From positions 310,001 through 374,000 of the forward strand of contig JAHRYS010000003.1 of assembly GCA_020621985.1 (NCBI GenBank): a stretch of DNA of 64,000 nucleotides, given 5' to 3'. The translations under genes and the position numbers were made by a program. Under the pieces are notes generated by a model. The model saw only the letters and a program-made list of their open reading frames with translations, was not told where the DNA came from and searched no databases. Source of the DNA: Candidatus Ferrigenium altingense. Its GTDB lineage: Bacteria; Pseudomonadota; Gammaproteobacteria; Burkholderiales; Gallionellaceae. Shown one piece after another: positions 54,749 through 64,000 of the stretch (the first letter of the stretch is position 1; each line of letters starts with the position of its first letter).

Positions 54749-56164
54749 CTACAGCGCGCGCACCTTCACCGTCTTGCCCTTCAACTTGCCTGCCGACAAT
54801 TTGCGTACGGCGTCATGGGCGATGTTGCGCGCGACGGCGACGTAGGTGGAGAAATCGGTCACGGTGATCTTGCCGACCTGCTCGCGGGTGTATCCCGCTT
54901 CGCCGGTGAGCGCGCCCAGCACGTCGCCGGGGCGGATCTTCTCCTTGCGCCCGCCGAGAATCAGCAGCGTCACCATCGGCGGTACCAGCGGCGCTTCAGC
55001 GGCGCTGTGCAGTTCGCCCAGCTCATGCCACTCCGGTTCGATGCGCATCATTTTTGCGATGCCGATAATGCGATTGCGCTCGCCCGGACTGCACAGGCTC
55101 AGCGCCCAGCCGTTCTCGTCGGCGCGTCCGGTGCGTCCGATGCGGTGGATGTGCACCTCCGGGTCGGGCGTGACATCGACATTGATCACCGCTTCGAGCT
55201 GCGCGATGTCCAGGCCGCGCGCCGCGACATCGGTCGCGACCAGCACCGAGCAACTGCGGTTGGCGAACTGGATCAGCACCTGGTCGCGTTCGCGCTGTTC
55301 CATGTCGCCGTTCAGCGTCAGCGCCTTGATACCCTGCGCATGCAGCACTTCCAGCAGCGAGCGGCATTGTTGCTTGGTGTTGCAGAAGGCCAGCGTGCTG
55401 ACCGGGCGATAATGCTTGAGCAGCGTGGCGACGGCCTGCAACCTGTCCCCGTCTTCCACCTTGTAGAAGCGCTGGCGAATCTTGCTTTCCTCGTGCTGTT
55501 CCAGCAGCTTCACTTCCTGCGGTGCGCGCATGAACTGGCGCGCCAGCCGCGCGATGCCTTCGGGGTAGGTCGCCGAGAACAGCAATGTCTGGCGCTCCGC
55601 CGGGCAACGCTTCGCGACATACGCGATGTCATCGACAAAGCCCATATCCAGCATCCGGTCCGCCTCGTCGAGCACCAGTGTGTTGAGCGCCTCCAGGTTC
55701 AGCGTGCCGCGCTCCATGTGATCCATGATGCGGCCGGGCGTGCCGACGACGATATGCGCGCCGTGCTCCAGGCTGGCGATCTGCGGGCGCATGGTCGAAC
55801 CGCCGCACAGCGTCAGTATCTTGATGTTGTCGGCGGAACGCGCCAGCCGGCGGATCTCCTGCGTCACCTGGTCGGCCAGCTCGCGCGTCGGGCACAGCAC
55901 CATCGCCTGCACCGCAAAGCGGCGCGGGTTCAGATTGGTGAGCAGCGGCAGGGCGAATGCCGCCGTCTTGCCGCTGCCGGTCTTCGCCTGCGCGATCAGG
56001 TCGTGGCTCGCCAAAGCGATCGGCAGGCTGGCCGCCTGTATCGGCGTCATCGTCAGGTAGCCGAGCTGCTGCAAGGTCGCCAGCATGCCGGGCGACAGCG
56101 GCAGTTCGTTGAAAGAGCGCCCGGCAGTGCTGGCTGGGGAGGAGGGCTGGATAAGATCGGTCAT
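54749..56164 (-). CDS. dbpA: ATP-dependent RNA helicase DbpA
   Basis: 471 residues from ATG 56164. DEAD-box motifs in order: MTPIQAASLPIALASHDLIA (Q/I), AKTGSGKT, PTRELADQV, GTPGRIMDHM, LDEADRMLDMGF, FSATYP, then VLVATDVAARGLDI and HRIGRTGRADENG. The C-terminal RNA-binding domain of the DbpA type follows (GRKEKIRPGDVLGALTGEAG ... VAVARNIAHDAVRKLS ... KGKTVKVRAL), which targets 23S rRNA hairpin 92 during 50S assembly. Complete and typical. Confidence 0.96.
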   Translation of the reverse strand: MTDLIQPSSPASTAGRSFNELPLSPGMLATLQQLGYLTMTPIQAASLPIALASHDLIAQAKTGSGKTAAFALPLLTNLNPRRFAVQAMVLCPTRELADQVTQEIRRLARSADNIKILTLCGGSTMRPQIASLEHGAHIVVGTPGRIMDHMERGTLNLEALNTLVLDEADRMLDMGFVDDIAYVAKRCPAERQTLLFSATYPEGIARLARQFMRAPQEVKLLEQHEESKIRQRFYKVEDGDRLQAVATLLKHYRPVSTLAFCNTKQQCRSLLEVLHAQGIKALTLNGDMEQRERDQVLIQFANRSCSVLVATDVAARGLDIAQLEAVINVDVTPDPEVHIHRIGRTGRADENGWALSLCSPGERNRIIGIAKMMRIEPEWHELGELHSAAEAPLVPPMVTLLILGGRKEKIRPGDVLGALTGEAGYTREQVGKITVTDFSTYVAVARNIAHDAVRKLSAGKLKGKTVKVRAL

Positions 56165-56306
56165 GCGCAATTATCCCCTCTGCGGCGCGGTATGCCGGTA
56201 AAAATTTGAACCGCCCCGGATTTTCGGGCAGTTTTTAATGATTGCTTGATGTGGCTGCTGGTGGTTCGACAGGCTTTGACAGGGCAACTAATGAACAATC
56301 TTGCCC

Positions 56307-56525
56307 TTACGGGAGCGGCAAACGGAACGGCTTGCCGTTGGCATCCAGGAAACAATCCACCGGGCCCACAATGACGCAACGCGGCTGGTCAAAGTAGCCT
56401 ACGCACTCGTTGCATTTGTCGGGGTCGATTTCATAAACATAATCGCCTTCGGATATTGCACCGGTCGGGCACTCCGCCTCGCAAAGGCCGCAATTGATGC
56501 AATCATCGGTAATCGATAGTGCCAT
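56307..56525 (-). CDS. YfhL-family 2x[4Fe-4S] ferredoxin
   Basis: 72 residues. CINCGLCEAECPTGAISEGD is cluster-binding motif 1; CNECVGYFDQPRCVIVGPVD is the second, with the spacing insert (C-x2-C-x8-C-x3-P-like) of YfhL/Alvin ferredoxins. Low-potential electron carrier. It lies downstream of mdh on the same strand, 224 bases apart. A possible donor for Rsx or other reductases, by inference only. Confidence 0.93.
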   Translation of the reverse strand: MALSITDDCINCGLCEAECPTGAISEGDYVYEIDPDKCNECVGYFDQPRCVIVGPVDCFLDANGKPFRLPLP

Positions 56526-56572
56526 TCATACTTCTCCATGCTTTGATTCGTTAAAAGCTGCCCCCGCCGGTT

Positions 56573-56643
56573 GGTCAGGCGAAAAGCCTGACCCGAGAGT
56601 GGCGTGCGCTGCGGGATGGTTTGGCCGGGTAAGGCTCACCCGG
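56573..56643. repeat. two perfect hairpins between mdh and the ferredoxin gene
   Basis: GGTCAGGC-GAAAA-GCCTGACC (56573-56593) and CCGGGT-AAGGCTC-ACCCGG (56625-56643). Neither is followed by a T-run on the minus strand, so they are more like REP half-elements than terminators. Confidence 0.55.
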
Positions 56644-56748
56644 TACTACGCTTCGGGAAGATCAGACAGTGGCTGGCCTGATTTGGTTGCATCTGCCGGG
56701 CAAGTTTTTTACTTGTGTTACCCGCGCCGATTTTTACCCCCGCAATCC

Positions 56749-57732
56749 TTACCCCAGCAGATGCTTCACATGATCGCGTTCTTCGACCAGTTCGCGGTAG
56801 CTGTATTCCATGTGGCCGCGCCCCCGTTCGCTGATCGGCAGGTCATGCACGATGTGGTATTCACCCTGTTTGCACCTCACCGGAAAGCCGTAGATCACAC
56901 CCTCGGGAATCCCGTAGCTGCCATCGGATGGCACGCCCATGGACACCCAGTTGTTGTGATGCGCGCTAAGCATCCAGTCGTGGATATGCGAGATGGCCGC
57001 ATTCGCCGCGCTTGCCGCGCTTGACAGGCCGCGTGCCTCGATGACTGCGGCGCCGCGTTTCTGCACAATGGGGATGAATTCGTTTTCCACCCAGTCCTGG
57101 TCCGACAGGAGATCGCGCACCAGATTGCCGCGAATCTCGGCATAGTCCAGATCGGGATATTGTGTGCCGGAGTGGTTGCCCCAGACGATCACCTTCTTGA
57201 TGTCGTGGATCGGCTGGAACAGTTTTTGCGCGACTTGCGCGACGGCGCGGTTGTGGTCGAGGCGCATCATCGAGGTAAAGTTGCGCGGGTCGAGATCGGG
57301 GGCATTCTTCATCGCGATCAGCGCGTTGGTGTTGGCGGGGTTGCCCACCACCAGCACCTTGACGTGCCGCGCTGCATATTCGTTAAGCAGTTTGCCTTGC
57401 GCGGAGAAGATCGCGCCATTGGCTTCGAGCAGGTCTTTGCGTTCCATGCCCTTGCCGCGCGGCCGTGCGCCGATCAGCAGCGCGATTTCGGTATCCTTGA
57501 ACGCGACTTTCGGGTCGTCGGTGATAATGACCTGTTGCAGCAGCGGAAAGGCGCAGTCCTCCAGTTCCATCATCACACCGCGCAACATCGTCTGCGCCTG
57601 CGGCAAGTCCAGCAATTGCAGGATGATCGGCTGCTCGTGTCCCAGCATGTCGCCGTTGGCGATGCGGAACAGGGCAGCGTAGCCGATTTGGCCGGCCGCC
57701 CCGGTGATGGTGACGCGGATGGGTGCTTTCAT
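56749..57732 (-). CDS. mdh: malate dehydrogenase
   Basis: 327 residues from ATG 57732, with GGAAGGAAAC as ribosome site; a longer upstream frame lacks one. [20 protein letters not shown] is the NAD-binding loop; [42 protein letters not shown] and [14 protein letters not shown] hold the substrate Arg residues and the catalytic Asp/His pair. The length and sequence are those of the cytosolic-MDH-like type common in beta-proteobacteria. Transcribed divergently from sdhC, which starts 125 bases away. Confidence 0.97.
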   Translation of the reverse strand: MKAPIRVTITGAAGQIGYAALFRIANGDMLGHEQPIILQLLDLPQAQTMLRGVMMELEDCAFPLLQQVIITDDPKVAFKDTEIALLIGARPRGKGMERKDLLEANGAIFSAQGKLLNEYAARHVKVLVVGNPANTNALIAMKNAPDLDPRNFTSMMRLDHNRAVAQVAQKLFQPIHDIKKVIVWGNHSGTQYPDLDYAEIRGNLVRDLLSDQDWVENEFIPIVQKRGAAVIEARGLSSAASAANAAISHIHDWMLSAHHNNWVSMGVPSDGSYGIPEGVIYGFPVRCKQGEYHIVHDLPISERGRGHMEYSYRELVEERDHVKHLLG

Positions 57733-57856
57733 GTTTCCTTCCTCTGGACAAATATCTGTGGCGAATAAAACCGCATCATAATTGTTTTGATTTTCTCGCG
57801 CCATGCAAAAGGTGTAGCATTACGCAAATCGGCGTTACTCATGGCAGGGATCAGTA

Positions 57857-58231
57857 ATGAATAAACATCGCCCGAAACACCTCGCCTTGCATCTCATCAA
57901 ATTGCCGCTCCCCGGTTTCGTTTCCATTCTCCACCGCATCAGCGGCTTGTTGCTGTTTATTGCGCTGCCGCTGTTGTTGCTGATGTTGCAATACAGCCTG
58001 CGCTCCATCGAGACTTACACGCAACTGCTTGCCGTGCTGGCGCATCCGCTGGCGAAGCTGATGTTGCTCGGCTTGCTGTGGGCGTCTCTGCATCACTTCT
58101 GCGCCGGGCTGCGTTATCTGGCGATCGACCTGGATTACGGCGTGAAGCTGGCGCAGGCGCGCGCGAGCAGCAAAATGGTGCTGGCGGTGAGCCTGGTGTT
58201 GACCGTTTTGCTGGGGGCAAAGCTATGGTAA
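57857..58231 (+). CDS. sdhC: succinate dehydrogenase cytochrome b556 subunit
   Basis: 124 residues, three membrane helices. VSILHRISGLLLFIALPLL and LWASLHHFCAGLRYLAIDLD carry the quinone-site Ser/Arg and the heme-ligand His region. The stop overlaps the sdhD start (ATGGTAA). Confidence 0.95.
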   Translation: MNKHRPKHLALHLIKLPLPGFVSILHRISGLLLFIALPLLLLMLQYSLRSIETYTQLLAVLAHPLAKLMLLGLLWASLHHFCAGLRYLAIDLDYGVKLAQARASSKMVLAVSLVLTVLLGAKLW

Positions 58232-58572
58232 ACCGCGTAGTGACGGGCGCACATTACGGGCTGCGCGACTGGCTGATCCAGCGCATCACGGCGGTGGTGA
58301 TGGCGCTGTACAGCGTGGCGCTGGCCGGTTATCTGCTGCTCCAGCCCCATCTGGATTATGACGTCTGGACGGGTTTGTTTTCGGGTCAGCCGATGCGCAC
58401 CTTCACCCTGCTGTTCCTGCTGAGCGTGTTTTATCACGCGTGGATCGGCATCCGCGACATCGTGATGGATTACGTTAAACCGGCCGGCGTGCGTCTGGCC
58501 ATTCATGTGGTGGTGATTCTGGTTTCGCTGCTTTATGCGATCTGGGCGGTGCAAATCTTGTGGGGGTTCTAA
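58225..58572 (+). CDS. sdhD: succinate dehydrogenase membrane anchor subunit
   Basis: 115 residues from ATG 58225, three membrane helices. GLRDWLIQRITAVVMALYSV and FYHAWIGIRDIVMDYVKPAG are family motifs, with the second heme-ligand His. Translationally coupled to sdhC. Confidence 0.95.
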   Translation: MVNRVVTGAHYGLRDWLIQRITAVVMALYSVALAGYLLLQPHLDYDVWTGLFSGQPMRTFTLLFLLSVFYHAWIGIRDIVMDYVKPAGVRLAIHVVVILVSLLYAIWAVQILWGF

Positions 58573-58646
58573 CCCCTCCCGACCTCCCCTTGTCAGGGGA
58601 GGAGCAGGCAGTCCCCTCCCCTGACAAGGGGAGGCCAGGAGGGGTT
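58571..58646. repeat. REP-like palindrome family B, copy 2 (near-perfect)
   Basis: Two 32-base arms (58571-58602 and 58615-58646), 20 bases of them perfectly complementary (CCTCCCCTTGTCAGGGGAGG), around a 12-base loop. Outer ends AACCCCTCC / GGAGGGGTT match those at 34084-34194. It lies between sdhD and sdhA and starts two bases before the sdhD stop is complete, so it could attenuate or stabilise the operon mRNA. Confidence 0.88.
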
Positions 58647-58704
58647 CGGTTTGTTCTAGGTTCCGGATCGTTCGAACCGGGAATATGGAATTAAGGGAAA
58701 TAAA

Positions 58705-60468
58705 ATGGCGGTGACGAAAAGAACTTTCGATGTGGTAGTGGTCGGTGCGGGCGGCTCCGGGATGCGCGCGGCGTTGCAGCTGGCGCAGGCCGGGTTGAAA
58801 GTGGCGGTGCTGTCCAAGGTGTTTCCGACCCGTTCGCACACCGTCGCGGCGCAGGGCGGCATCGCCGCGTCGCTGGGCAATGTCGGCAAGGATAGCTGGC
58901 ACTGGCACATGTACGACACGGTGAAAGGCTCGGATTACCTCGGCGACCAGGACGCCATCGAGTTCATGTGCCGCGCCGCGCCGGAAGTAGTGTACGAGCT
59001 GGAGCATTTCGGCATGCCGTTCGACCGCCTCGAGAGCGGCAAGATTTACCAGCGCCCGTTCGGCGGGCATATGCAGGACTACGGCAAGACGCCGGTGGAG
59101 CGCGCCTGCGCGGCGGCCGACCGCACCGGCCATGCGTTGCTGCACACGCTGTACCAGCAGAATGTGAAAGCCAACACGCATTTCTTCATCGAGTGGATGG
59201 CGCTCGACCTGATCCGCGACGAAGACGGCGACGTGCTCGGCGTGACCGCGATGGAAATCGAAACCGGCGAAGTAATGCTGTTCCAGGCGCGCGCCACATT
59301 GCTCGCCACCGGCGGTGCGGGGCGCATCTTCCAATCCAGCACCAACGCCTATATCAACACCGGCGACGGGCTGGGCATGGCGGCGCGCGCCGGGATTCCG
59401 CTGGAGGACATGGAGTTCTTTCAGTTCCACCCGACCGGGGTGTACGGCGCGGGGGTGCTGATTTCCGAGGGGGTGCGCGGCGAGGGCGGTTATCTGGTGA
59501 ACAAGGACGGCGAGCGCTTCATGCCGAAATACGCGCCGAACGCGAAAGACCTGGCCAGCCGCGACGTGGTGTCGCGCGCGATCACCGTGGAGATCAACGA
59601 AGGGCGCGGCTGCGGCCCGCACGGCGATCACATGCTGCTCAAGCTGGACCATCTCGGCGACGACGTGATCAAGCAGCGCTTGCCCGGCATCCGCGAGATC
59701 GCGCTGAAGTTCGCCCACGTCGATCCGGCCAAAGACCCGATTCCCGTCGTGCCGACCGCGCATTACATGATGGGCGGCATTCCCGCCAACTATCACGGGC
59801 AGGTTATCGCGCCCTATCATCACGGGCCGGAAGAGGTGGTGCACGGCCTTTATGCGGCGGGCGAATGCGCCTGCGTGTCGGTGCACGGCGCGAACCGCCT
59901 GGGCTGCAATTCGCTGCTCGATTTGCTGGTGTTCGGGCGCGAGGCGGCCAGGCAAATCATCGAAGACCTGCAAAGCCATCCGCACCCCAAGCTCCTGCCT
60001 GCCGATTCCGCCGAGCGTTCCCTGGCGCGCCTGGCGCGGCTGGAAAACCAGAAGAACGGCGAGCGCGTCGCCGAAGTCGGCGACGCGATGCGCAAAACCA
60101 TGCAGAAACATTGCGGTGTGTTCCGCTTCCCCGGCCTGTTGGCCGAAGGGGTGGAACAAATCAAACAGATCGCCGAACGGGTCGCGCACACCGAGATACA
60201 GGACAAGAGCAAGGTATTCAACACCGCGCGCATCGAGGCGCTGGAACTGGACAACCTGATCGAAGTCGCGCAGGCGACCATGGTCGCCGCAACGGCGCGC
60301 ACCGAAAGCCGCGGTGCCCACGCGCGCGACGATTTCCCGCAGCGCGACGATCAGAACTGGCTCAAGCACAGCCTGTATTTCCGCGACGGGCACCGCCTCG
60401 AATACAAGCCGGTACGGCTCAAGCCGCTGACGGTGGAATCGTTCCCGCTCAAGGCGCGCGTCTATTAG
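58705..60468 (+). CDS. sdhA: succinate dehydrogenase flavoprotein subunit
   Basis: 587 residues. [20 protein letters not shown] is the FAD Rossmann motif; [17 protein letters not shown] contains the His that binds FAD covalently; [20 protein letters not shown] and [19 protein letters not shown] complete the FAD and substrate domains, with the catalytic Arg in the middle. Oxidises succinate to fumarate in complex II. AAGGGAAAT precedes ATG 58705. Confidence 0.98.
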   Translation: MAVTKRTFDVVVVGAGGSGMRAALQLAQAGLKVAVLSKVFPTRSHTVAAQGGIAASLGNVGKDSWHWHMYDTVKGSDYLGDQDAIEFMCRAAPEVVYELEHFGMPFDRLESGKIYQRPFGGHMQDYGKTPVERACAAADRTGHALLHTLYQQNVKANTHFFIEWMALDLIRDEDGDVLGVTAMEIETGEVMLFQARATLLATGGAGRIFQSSTNAYINTGDGLGMAARAGIPLEDMEFFQFHPTGVYGAGVLISEGVRGEGGYLVNKDGERFMPKYAPNAKDLASRDVVSRAITVEINEGRGCGPHGDHMLLKLDHLGDDVIKQRLPGIREIALKFAHVDPAKDPIPVVPTAHYMMGGIPANYHGQVIAPYHHGPEEVVHGLYAAGECACVSVHGANRLGCNSLLDLLVFGREAARQIIEDLQSHPHPKLLPADSAERSLARLARLENQKNGERVAEVGDAMRKTMQKHCGVFRFPGLLAEGVEQIKQIAERVAHTEIQDKSKVFNTARIEALELDNLIEVAQATMVAATARTESRGAHARDDFPQRDDQNWLKHSLYFRDGHRLEYKPVRLKPLTVESFPLKARVY

Positions 60469-60483
60469 AAGGGAGTTTGGCTG

Positions 60484-61179
60484 ATGAAATTCAAAATCTA
60501 CCGCTACAACCCCGACACCGATGCCGCGCCGTACATGCGCGACTATGAGCTGGATGTCGAGGCGGGCGACAAGATGTTGCTGGATGCCATCCTGCTGTTG
60601 AAGGAGCAGGACGACAGCCTGTCGGTGCGCAAATCCTGCCGCGAGGGGGTGTGCGGCTCGGATGCGATGAACATCAACGGGCGCAACGGGCTGGCGTGCA
60701 TCACGCCGCTGTCCAGCCTGAGCGAACCGGTCACGCTGCGCCCGCTGCCGGGACTGCCGGTGATCCGCGACCTGATCGTGGATATGACGCAATTCTTCAA
60801 GCAATACCATTCGATCAAGCCTTACCTGATCAACAACGACCCGCCGCCGGAAACCGAGCGGCTGCAATCGCCCGCGCAGCGCGCGCACCTGAACGGCCTG
60901 TACGAGTGCATCCTGTGCGGTTGCTGCTCCACCGCCTGCCCGTCATTCTGGTGGAATCCCGACAAGTTCGTCGGCCCGGCGGGGTTGCTGCAGGCCTACC
61001 GTTTTCTCGCCGACACGCGCGATCATGCCACCAGCGAGCGTCTGGATGACCTGGAAGACCCGTACCGGTTGTTCCGTTGCCACACCATCATGAACTGCGT
61101 GGATGTGTGTCCCAAGGAGTTGAACCCGACCGAGGCGATCGGCAAAATCAAGGACATGATGTTAAAACGCATCGTATGA
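60484..61179 (+). CDS. sdhB: succinate dehydrogenase iron-sulfur subunit
   Basis: 231 residues. 2Fe-2S cluster: SCREGVCGSDAMNINGRNGL plus the following C; 4Fe-4S: CILCGCCSTACPSFWW; 3Fe-4S: CHTIMNCVDVCPKELNP. GAAGGGAG precedes the start. Links SdhA to the quinone site. Confidence 0.98.
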   Translation: MKFKIYRYNPDTDAAPYMRDYELDVEAGDKMLLDAILLLKEQDDSLSVRKSCREGVCGSDAMNINGRNGLACITPLSSLSEPVTLRPLPGLPVIRDLIVDMTQFFKQYHSIKPYLINNDPPPETERLQSPAQRAHLNGLYECILCGCCSTACPSFWWNPDKFVGPAGLLQAYRFLADTRDHATSERLDDLEDPYRLFRCHTIMNCVDVCPKELNPTEAIGKIKDMMLKRIV

Positions 61180-61185
61180 AAAAAT

Positions 61186-61320
61186 ACCTCTCAAAACGCA
61201 AAATTTCGTTGCCATACTGCGTTGCGCTTGAAAAATTTTGCTTACATATACATTCATATGCGGCGCTGCAATTTTTCAAGTGCGCCTTGCCTGACTTAGA
61301 AATTTCGCGTTTTGAGAGGT
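61186..61320. repeat. 135-bp imperfect palindrome between sdhB and sdhE
   Basis: Outer arms of 22 bases (ACCTCTCAAAACGCAAAATTTC at 61186-61207, inverted at 61299-61320) match at 21 positions after complementing. Inner arms GCGCTTGAAAAATT and AATTTTTCAAGTGCGC add a second pairing block. The size and ends suggest a MITE-like element, though no target duplication is clear. Its right arm supplies GAGAGG, the ribosome site for sdhE. Confidence 0.8.
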
Positions 61321-61324
61321 GTTT

Positions 61325-61558
61325 GTGAAGAATTTGGAACGGGTGCGCTGGCGTGCGCGGCGCGGTTTGCTGGAGCTGGATATCGTGCTGGGGCGTTTTA
61401 TCGAGGCGCACTATGCGCAGCTTGACGAGGCCGGGCGGCAGGCGTTTGAGGCATTGCTGGATATGCCGGACAACCCGCTGTGGGACATGGTTGCGGGCAG
61501 GCTGGAAGCGGCGCCGGGCGAACAACAGGCGTTGCTGGAAAAGATCAGGGCGGCTTAA
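61325..61558 (+). CDS. sdhE: succinate dehydrogenase assembly factor 2 (flavinylation factor)
   Basis: 77 residues from GTG 61325, five bases after GAGAGG; an in-frame GTG at 61319 overlaps that site. [20 protein letters not shown] is the RGxxE motif needed to attach FAD to SdhA, and [16 protein letters not shown] is the typical second motif (DxxL(Y/W)). Sits in the sdh operon as expected. Confidence 0.93.
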   Translation: MKNLERVRWRARRGLLELDIVLGRFIEAHYAQLDEAGRQAFEALLDMPDNPLWDMVAGRLEAAPGEQQALLEKIRAA

Positions 61559-61620
61559 AAACCGCATGGCGAGTTGGATGGACGGCGGGCATCTTGCCTG
61601 CAACCACAGGGAGAATACTT

Positions 61621-62907
61621 ATGGAAAGCAAACGCGTTGCAACACTGACCCTGGATGACGGACGCAGCATCGAATTGCCGATCCTGTCGGGCACACTGGG
61701 GCCGGATGTAATCGATATTCACAATCTCAGCAAGCTGGGCTTGTTCACTTACGACCCGGCGTTTTTTGTCACGGCGAGTTGCTCTTCCAAAATTGCCTTT
61801 ATCGATGGCGATGCCGGCTTGCTTTACTACCGCGGCTATCCCATCGAGCAACTGGCCAAGCAATCGGATTTTCTGGAAGTATCCTATCTGCTGCTGAATG
61901 GAGAGCTGCCGGATGCCGCGCAAAAAACCGCCTTCGAGGCCAAGGTGAAGGCGCACACCATGGTGCACGACCAGATGGCAAAATTCTTCAACGGGTTCCG
62001 CCGCGATGCGCACCCGATGGCGGTGATGGTCGGCGTGGTCGGCGCGCTCTCGGCGTTTTACCACGACTCGCTGGACATCAACAATCCCGAACACCGCGAA
62101 ATTTCGGCGATGCGCCTGATCGCCAAGGTGCCGACCATCGCGGCGATGGCGCATAAGTACCACACCGGCTTTCCGTTCATGTATCCGAAGAACAAGCTCA
62201 GTTATGCGGAAAACCTGATGCAGATGATGTTCGCGATACCGGCGGAGGATTACGTGCCCAATCCGGTATTGGCGCGCGCGCTGGAGCGCATCTTGATCCT
62301 GCATGCCGACCATGAGCAGAACGCCTCCACCTCGACGGTGCGCCTGGCCGGTTCGAGCGGGGCGAACCCGTTTGCCTGCATCGCTTCCGGCATCGCCGCG
62401 CTGTGGGGGCCGGCGCACGGCGGCGCGAACGAGGCGGCGCTGAATATGCTGGAAGAAATCGGCGATATCTCGCGCGTGCAGGAATATGTGCAGGGCGTGA
62501 AGGACAAGAAATACCGGCTGATGGGTTTCGGCCATCGCGTGTACAAGAACATGGACCCGCGCGCGGCGGTGATGCGCGAAACCTGCCATGAGGTACTGAA
62601 AGAACTGGGACTGGAAAACGACAAGCTGTTCGAGCTGGCGATGGAGCTGGAGCGCGTCGCCTTGAGCGACTCGTATTTCATCGAGCACAAGTTGTACCCG
62701 AACGTGGATTTTTATTCCGGCATCGTGCTGCGCGCGCTGGGCATCCCGGTCAATATGTTCACGGTGATTTTTGCGGTGGCGCGCACCATCGGCTGGATTT
62801 CGCAATGGAACGAGATGATGGTCGATCACGACCATAAAATCGGCCGTCCGCGCCAGCTGTATGTGGGTGCGACGCGGCGCGATTACGTGCCGATGGGGAA
62901 ACGTTGA
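61621..62907 (+). CDS. gltA: citrate synthase (type II)
   Basis: 428 residues from ATG 61621 (CAGGGAG upstream). Condenses oxaloacetate and acetyl-Co[53 protein letters not shown] and the late [16 protein letters not shown] hold the catalytic His, His and Asp. The N-terminal small domain ([20 protein letters not shown]) is of the hexameric, NADH-sensitive proteobacterial type. Its presence beside ATP-citrate lyase genes means that both directions of citrate chemistry are encoded. Confidence 0.98.
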   Translation: MESKRVATLTLDDGRSIELPILSGTLGPDVIDIHNLSKLGLFTYDPAFFVTASCSSKIAFIDGDAGLLYYRGYPIEQLAKQSDFLEVSYLLLNGELPDAAQKTAFEAKVKAHTMVHDQMAKFFNGFRRDAHPMAVMVGVVGALSAFYHDSLDINNPEHREISAMRLIAKVPTIAAMAHKYHTGFPFMYPKNKLSYAENLMQMMFAIPAEDYVPNPVLARALERILILHADHEQNASTSTVRLAGSSGANPFACIASGIAALWGPAHGGANEAALNMLEEIGDISRVQEYVQGVKDKKYRLMGFGHRVYKNMDPRAAVMRETCHEVLKELGLENDKLFELAMELERVALSDSYFIEHKLYPNVDFYSGIVLRALGIPVNMFTVIFAVARTIGWISQWNEMMVDHDHKIGRPRQLYVGATRRDYVPMGKR

Positions 62908-64000
62908 ACGACCCGGATAGTTTTCTGAAATTGATGCAGGACAGCTCACTGCTGTTCGGCGCGAATGCGCCCTTCATCGAAGAACTGTACGAGCAATATC
63001 TGCTTGATCCAAACGCTGTGCCGAATGAATGGCGCACCTATTTCGACGCGCTGCCGGCTCTGGCGAGCGGCGCGCGCGATGTGGCGCACAGCCCCATCCA
63101 ACAGGCTTTCGCGGCCTTGCCGAAAGCAGATGCCGGCAAGGCAATAACCCCGGGTGCCGACCTGGAATGCAAGCAGGCCCGCGTGTTGCAACTCATCAAC
63201 GCGCATCGTTTTCTCGGCATGCACGCTGCCGATCTCGACCCGCTTAACCGCTATGCCAAGCCGGTGATCGCCGAGCTTGATCCGGCGCATTACGGCTTGG
63301 GCGAAGCCGACATGGATACCGCCTTCGCTACCGGATCGCTTGTGGGCGGCGCGCGCATGACGTTGCGCGAAATCCTCAAACTGTTGCGCCAGACTTATTG
63401 CGGCAGCATCGGCGCGGAATACATGTATATCGGCGCCGTGGCGCAGAAACGCTGGATCCAGAATCGCCTGGAAAGCGTGCGCGGGCAGGCCCGTTACGCT
63501 GCGGCGCAGCGCCGCCGCATCCTGGAACGGCTGACCGCCGCCGAGACGCTGGAACGTTATCTGCATACCAAATATGTCGGGCAGAAACGCTTCTCGCTGG
63601 AAGGCGGCGAGACGCTGGTTCCGCTGCTCGATCATCTGCTGCAACGCTGTGGCGCACAGGGCGTACAGGAGGCGGTGATCGGCATGGCGCATCGCGGACG
63701 GCTGAATGTGCTGGTGAACATCCTCGGCAAACAACCGAGGGTGCTGTTCGCCGAATTCGAGGGCATCCACACCGAGCACCTGGCTTCCGGCGACGTGAAA
63801 TACCATCAGGGTTTTTCCGCCGACATCGAAACAAAGGGCGGCGTCATGCATATCGCGCTGGCGTTCAATCCGTCGCATCTGGAAATCGTCAATCCGGTGG
63901 TGGAAGGCTCGGTGCGCGCGCGCCAGCATCGCCGCAAGGATTTCGACGGCTCGAAAGTCATGCCGATCCTGCTGCACGGCGATGCGGCGTTTTCCGGCCA
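62904..64000 (+). CDS. sucA: 2-oxoglutarate dehydrogenase E1 component, N-terminal part (runs off window)
   Basis: Frame open to the last base. The start is either TTG 62904, overlapping the gltA stop, or ATG 62934; the TTG version keeps the N-terminal [20 protein letters not shown] that binds E2. Motifs: [100 protein letters not shown]; the last three belong to the thiamine-diphosphate and substrate sites. This oxidative enzyme argues for a working oxidative TCA cycle. Confidence 0.97.
   Translation, partial: MNDPDSFLKLMQDSSLLFGANAPFIEELYEQYLLDPNAVPNEWRTYFDALPALASGARDVAHSPIQQAFAALPKADAGKAITPGADLECKQARVLQLINAHRFLGMHAADLDPLNRYAKPVIAELDPAHYGLGEADMDTAFATGSLVGGARMTLREILKLLRQTYCGSIGAEYMYIGAVAQKRWIQNRLESVRGQARYAAAQRRRILERLTAAETLERYLHTKYVGQKRFSLEGGETLVPLLDHLLQRCGAQGVQEAVIGMAHRGRLNVLVNILGKQPRVLFAEFEGIHTEHLASGDVKYHQGFSADIETKGGVMHIALAFNPSHLEIVNPVVEGSVRARQHRRKDFDGSKVMPILLHGDAAFSG

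Noticed and set aside
54698-56209. 503-codon plus-strand open frame opposite dbpA
   Set aside because: DbpA on the minus strand has all helicase motifs in order; this frame has none.
58135-60888. 917-codon open frame on the minus strand opposite sdhC-sdhB
   Set aside because: It mirrors strongly coding sdh genes with GC-rich third positions; its translation is Arg/His/Gln-rich without any recognisable domain.

Overview
The window looks like a chromosomal segment of a betaproteobacterium. The mdh / sdhCDAB-sdhE-gltA-sucA order, the monomeric isocitrate dehydrogenase, the apbE-rseC-rsxABCDGE-rnfH operon and the moderately high GC all fit. Some traits (ATP-citrate lyase, many intergenic palindromes) would suit the Nitrosomonadales/Gallionellaceae side, but that placement is inference. 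No tRNA, rRNA or CRISPR array was seen.

Layout. 0-1.4 kb: 3' part of pyruvate, phosphate dikinase. 1.6-4.6 kb: an operon of histidine-rich envelope and membrane proteins (HupE/UreJ-type permease, a 41-residue lipoprotein, a DUF6488-type protein, a DMT exporter with a His-rich tail), probably for metal handling. 5.1-12 kb: a complete Rsx/Rnf electron-transport operon with its flavin transferase ApbE. 12.1-27.4 kb: an ion-homeostasis region with a small CDF transporter, NhaB, five further cation/proton antiporters, a MASE1 histidine kinase with a FixJ-type regulator, a divergent DapB, a tandem universal stress protein and a YHS protein.

27.8-38.7 kb: a central-carbon block, aclB-aclA (ATP-citrate lyase), a short aconitase, monomeric icd and sucCD, separated by REP-like palindromes and closed by a strong terminator. 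38.7-46.9 kb: an accessory island with a decayed 27-bp repeat, mazEF, a 1,479-residue DUF4062-STAND ATPase, a membrane-anchored Mrr-type nuclease gene cut off by a repeat, and a BRO-type gene. 47-56.5 kb: class I fumarase, then assorted genes including a frameshifted pseudouridine synthase homologue, a REC-PAS-LuxR protein, an IS3-family element joining two broken genes, DbpA and a ferredoxin. 56.7-64 kb: mdh diverging from sdhCDAB-sdhE-gltA-sucA (sucA runs off the end).

Together the window carries nearly every TCA-cycle enzyme, including both the citrate-forming enzyme (GltA) and a citrate-cleaving one (ACL), plus PPDK. No ferredoxin-dependent 2-oxoglutarate oxidoreductase is visible, while oxidative SucA is present. 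The most unusual items are the ACL large subunit, which is about 300 residues longer than the usual form and appears to carry two citrate-synthase-like modules, and the DUF4062-STAND / membrane-Mrr island, a candidate phage-defence locus.
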